A stretch of 64,000 nucleotides of DNA from Sneathiella sp. (GTDB taxonomy: Bacteria > Pseudomonadota > Alphaproteobacteria > Sneathiellales > Sneathiellaceae). Positions 61,545 to 64,000 of this stretch are shown here, piece after piece. The translations under genes and the position numbers were made by a program. The notes beneath the pieces were generated by a model. That model saw nothing but the letters and a program-made list of their open reading frames with translations, ran no database searches and had not been told where the DNA came from. The stretch lies in the NCBI RefSeq assembly GCF_002694385.1, contig NZ_NZMB01000011.1:1-64000 (forward strand). The letters are read 5' to 3'. The first letter of the stretch is position 1. Each line of letters opens with the position of its first letter.

Positions 61545-63152
61545 ATGCACAGGATCAACTCATCCATCAATACGGCGAGCGATGATTTTCGCGCCAATGA
61601 TGCCCATAACCGAAAATTAATTGCGGAGTTTCGCGAACGGCAGGAGGCGGCGCGGCATGCCCGTCCGGCGCGCGATCTCGCCCGCCTCGAAAAGCATGGT
61701 AAAATGCTCCCCCGTCAACGGATCGACATGCTGCTGGATCCGGGAACGCCGTTCCTCGAACTATCGACGCTGGCCGCAAATATGGAATATGACGGCAATG
61801 CGCCGGGCGCGAGCATCATCACGGGGATCGGCATTGTCTCAGGGCGTGAGGTTATTATCCATGCGGATGATTCCTCGATCAAGGGCGGCGCCTGGTACCC
61901 CCTGTCGATCAAAAAGATTGTCCGCTGTCTGGATATCGCCGTTGAAAACAGATTGCCGGTTATTCATTGCTGCGATTCGGCTGGCGGGTTTCTGCCGCTG
62001 CAAAGCGATGTTTTCGCCGACCGGCATATGGCGGGGCGAATGTTCCGCAATCAATGCCTGCTGTCAAAAATGGGCGTCAAGCAGCTTGCTCTGGTGTTCG
62101 GTCATTGCACGGCGGGTGGCGCCTACATTCCGGCCCTCGCCGATTACAGCGTGATTGTCCGGGGAACGGGCGGTGTTTTTCTTGGCGGCCCGCCCCTGGT
62201 CAAGGCGGCGACGGGGGAAGAGGTCAGCGCCGAGGCGCTGGGTGGCGCCGACATGCATACCAGCATCAGCGGCACCTGTGATTATCCCGCCGCTTCCGAG
62301 GCGGACGCGATTGCCATCGGCCGCGAAATAGTCGCGCAGTGGGAAAAGCCGACGAAATGGGCCTGTCAGCGCGAAGAGGCTGCGCCGCCCTATTACGATC
62401 CGGAAGAACTCTACGGCATCATTCCCAATGACATCAAAAAGGGCTTTGATATGCGCGAGGTGATCGCCCGTATTGTCGATGGCAGCCGGTTCCATGAGTA
62501 TCAGCCGAACTACGGGCAAACCCTGATCGCGGGATTTGCCAATATCTGGGGCTGGAAGGTCGGGATTGTCGCCAATAACGGCGTATTGTTCAATGATTCC
62601 TCTCTCAAGGCCGCGCATTTCATCGAGCTGTGCAACCAGAACAACACCCCGCTCGTGTTCCTGCAGAATATCACCGGCTATATGGTGGGCGAGACCTATG
62701 AACGGCAGGGTATAACCAAAGACGGCGCCAAGATGATCATGGCGCAGGCCTGTTCTCACGTGCCGAAATTTACGGTGATGTGTAACGGCTCCTTCGGCGC
62801 CGGAAATTATGGCATGTGCGGCCGCGCCTTCGATGCGCGGTTCCTGTTTGGCTGGCCGAATAACCAGATCGGCACGATGGGCGGAGAGCAGGCGGTTAAA
62901 ACACTGGTTGAGGTGAAATCCAAACAACTGGAACGCAATGGTGAAGCACTGGACCCGGCAATCCTGAATGAGGTAAAGGAGAAAACCGAGGCGGCCTATA
63001 TGGAGCAGCTCTCGGCCTATTACTCGACCTCGCAGATATGGGACGACGGCATTCTTGATCCCGTCGATACCCGCAATTCACTCGGAATGGCGATCACCGC
63101 TTCCCTGAACGCCCCGCTAGGTGACACCGGATACGGCGTTTTCAGACTCTAA
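61545..63152 (+). CDS. acyl-CoA carboxylase carboxyltransferase (methylcrotonyl/geranyl type)
   Basis: A 535-residue crotonase-superfamily carboxyltransferase carrying both N and C domains, the length of MccB/AtuC. HGKMLPRQRIDMLLDPGTPFLELS, HCTAGGAYIPALADYSVIV and GGPPLVKAATGEEVSAEALGGADMHT are the class signatures; later VFLQNITGYMVG, GSFGAGNYGMCGRAFD match. It resembles methylcrotonyl- or geranyl-CoA carboxylase more than propionyl- or acetyl-CoA carboxylase, so gamma-carboxylation of a branched enoyl-CoA is likely. It starts three bases after the BCCP stop. Confidence 0.9.
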   Translation: MHRINSSINTASDDFRANDAHNRKLIAEFRERQEAARHARPARDLARLEKHGKMLPRQRIDMLLDPGTPFLELSTLAANMEYDGNAPGASIITGIGIVSGREVIIHADDSSIKGGAWYPLSIKKIVRCLDIAVENRLPVIHCCDSAGGFLPLQSDVFADRHMAGRMFRNQCLLSKMGVKQLALVFGHCTAGGAYIPALADYSVIVRGTGGVFLGGPPLVKAATGEEVSAEALGGADMHTSISGTCDYPAASEADAIAIGREIVAQWEKPTKWACQREEAAPPYYDPEELYGIIPNDIKKGFDMREVIARIVDGSRFHEYQPNYGQTLIAGFANIWGWKVGIVANNGVLFNDSSLKAAHFIELCNQNNTPLVFLQNITGYMVGETYERQGITKDGAKMIMAQACSHVPKFTVMCNGSFGAGNYGMCGRAFDARFLFGWPNNQIGTMGGEQAVKTLVEVKSKQLERNGEALDPAILNEVKEKTEAAYMEQLSAYYSTSQIWDDGILDPVDTRNSLGMAITASLNAPLGDTGYGVFRL

Positions 63153-63183
63153 CGGTTCGCAGTGATTCCGATGGGACGTCCCG

Positions 63184-63825
63184 CTACCACCGTAAAAACT
63201 TGCTGCCGAGAATGCCTCCGATGACAGACAGCATTAGAATAGGTAGGCCATAGTAGGCAGAGATGTAGGATGCGGTATCCTTGTCGCAATGGAGGCCATA
63301 GGCGGTTGCGGCGAGGCAGCCGGCGCCGAACCCGGACAGCATGCCGAGCAGGGCGGGACGCGGGGAGGCCGTTCTGCTGTGCCAGAATTTCCACGTAAGG
63401 CCCATGATCGCGCCGCCGCCAATCGATATGACCGACAGGCATAAAAAGGCGGATCTGTCCAGCAGGCTGTCCAGCAGGAACCCTGGTGGGTAGCGGGTCA
63501 TCTGGAAACTGAACTGCCAGATCAGGAGGGCCGCCGCCAGCAGCAGGGGGGCCAAATGCCCCCATTTAACGCGTCCGCCTGGTCTTGAAATATCCGTGAC
63601 CAGAAAGATGGTGCCGAGCGCGGCAAGGAAAAACAGTCCCGGCTTCCAAAACATGGCACCGGTTTCAACCGCACGGGCGTAATCATGGCGCAATCCCAGA
63701 ACACTGAGGATCAGGATCAGGATCACAAACAGGCAACCCGCGCAGTATAGCCATAGCCTGTGGTTGGCCAGAGGCGTGACCGGGTTGAGATCGGCGACAA
63801 GCTGATCTATCAGATTATCCTTCAT
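63184..63825 (-). CDS. NrsF-type (DUF1109) membrane anti-sigma factor
   Basis: A 213-residue protein with six hydrophobic helices (about 25-45, 60-77, 89-106, 125-145, 157-176, 188-208). A short cytoplasmic N-terminus (LIDQLVADLNPVTPL) is typical of NrsF, the regulator of SigF in Caulobacter. The start overlaps the sigma gene by 11 bp. Confidence 0.87.
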   Translation of the reverse strand: MKDNLIDQLVADLNPVTPLANHRLWLYCAGCLFVILILILSVLGLRHDYARAVETGAMFWKPGLFFLAALGTIFLVTDISRPGGRVKWGHLAPLLLAAALLIWQFSFQMTRYPPGFLLDSLLDRSAFLCLSVISIGGGAIMGLTWKFWHSRTASPRPALLGMLSGFGAGCLAATAYGLHCDKDTASYISAYYGLPILMLSVIGGILGSKFLRW

Positions 63826-64000
63826 CCTGCATCTCCTGCACGGCGGTCTTCATCTTTTTTATGCCGCGGTGCACCATGATTTTGACCGAAGACGGGCTGT
63901 GCCCTGTCTTTTCGCTTACTTCCCGAACGCTCATTTCCTGTAACTTGACCATTTCAATCACTTCCGCCTGCGCAGGCGGAATGAGATTGAGCAGGGTTCG
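63815..64000 (-). CDS. SigF-type ECF sigma factor, 3' end only
   Basis: The last 61 residues of a sigma factor whose start lies beyond the window edge. Region 4 is visible: LIPPAQAEVIEMVKLQEMSVREVSEKTGHSPSSVKIMVHRGIKKM. Coupling to the NrsF gene by overlap identifies it as the SigF-like member of the pair. Such systems respond to metal or oxidative stress in Caulobacter. Confidence 0.87.
   Translation of the reverse strand, partial: RTLLNLIPPAQAEVIEMVKLQEMSVREVSEKTGHSPSSVKIMVHRGIKKMKTAVQEMQDEG

Overview
The window looks like chromosomal DNA from a GC-rich, marine or halotolerant alphaproteobacterium (Rhodospirillales/Sneathiellales-like; inferred from gene content, not from a marker gene). 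Signs are an ectoine operon, two TRAP transporter sets, two LIV-type ABC transporters each tied to a CoA ligase, many acyl-CoA enzymes, an EcfG-like sigma factor with a GGAAC-N16-CGTT promoter, and a SigF/NrsF pair. No rRNA, tRNA, CRISPR array or prophage was seen.

Region 1 (1-10380) is foreign. An intact IS6-family element (98-925) and a decayed IS6-family copy in the same orientation (9393-9660) bracket a visibly AT-richer, tightly coupled 10-gene operon (1163-9164): GtrB-like glycosyltransferase, two SAM methyltransferases, a beta-propeller glycosidase-like protein, a NeuD/PglD-like acyltransferase, an acyl carrier protein, an SDR reductase, a GNAT transferase, a DltA/NRPS-like adenylation enzyme and a GtrA flippase. 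It reads as a pathway that builds an acyl or aminoacyl group on a carrier protein and attaches it to a polyprenyl-linked sugar. It is the best candidate here for an undescribed system. Both flanks carry broken genes (a DUF3489-like fragment on the left; MarR-like and CoA-ligase fragments on the right).

Region 2 (10402-21289): an acyl-CoA synthetase, a PhyH-family dioxygenase, the ectoine operon ectABC-ask on the minus strand with a divergent MarR/EctR-type regulator, and a TRAP transporter for an organic anion.

Region 3 (21290-27141): a TetR-controlled cassette of six small ligand-binding-fold proteins (SnoaL-like, two VOC, DUF1428, two AHSA1) behind a promoter flanked by twin palindromic operators. 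An EcfG-like sigma factor and an envelope-stress operon (DUF883, YqjE-like, entericidin) with an EcfG-type promoter follow.

Region 4 (27310-44355): a probable GntR regulon for a carboxylic acid: crotonase, CaiB CoA-transferase, a fused double acyl-CoA dehydrogenase co-transcribed with a TRAP transporter, a further acyl-CoA dehydrogenase, and a liv operon ending in a CoA ligase. Similar AT palindromes lie in the divergent control regions.

Region 5 (44365-48722): a BaiN-like flavoprotein, a DUF4394 protein divergent from an ECF sigma/RskA anti-sigma pair, and an outer-membrane barrel.

Region 6 (48916-63152): a second liv operon with a long-chain-type CoA ligase inside it, then a CitE-like lyase, MaoC hydratase and isovaleryl-type dehydrogenase, divergent from a TetR regulator and a three-subunit biotin-dependent acyl-CoA carboxylase. 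Together they resemble a leucine/isovalerate-type (liu/atu) degradation route in which the hydratase and lyase steps are done by unrelated families. The window ends in a NrsF-type anti-sigma gene and the 3' end of its sigma factor.
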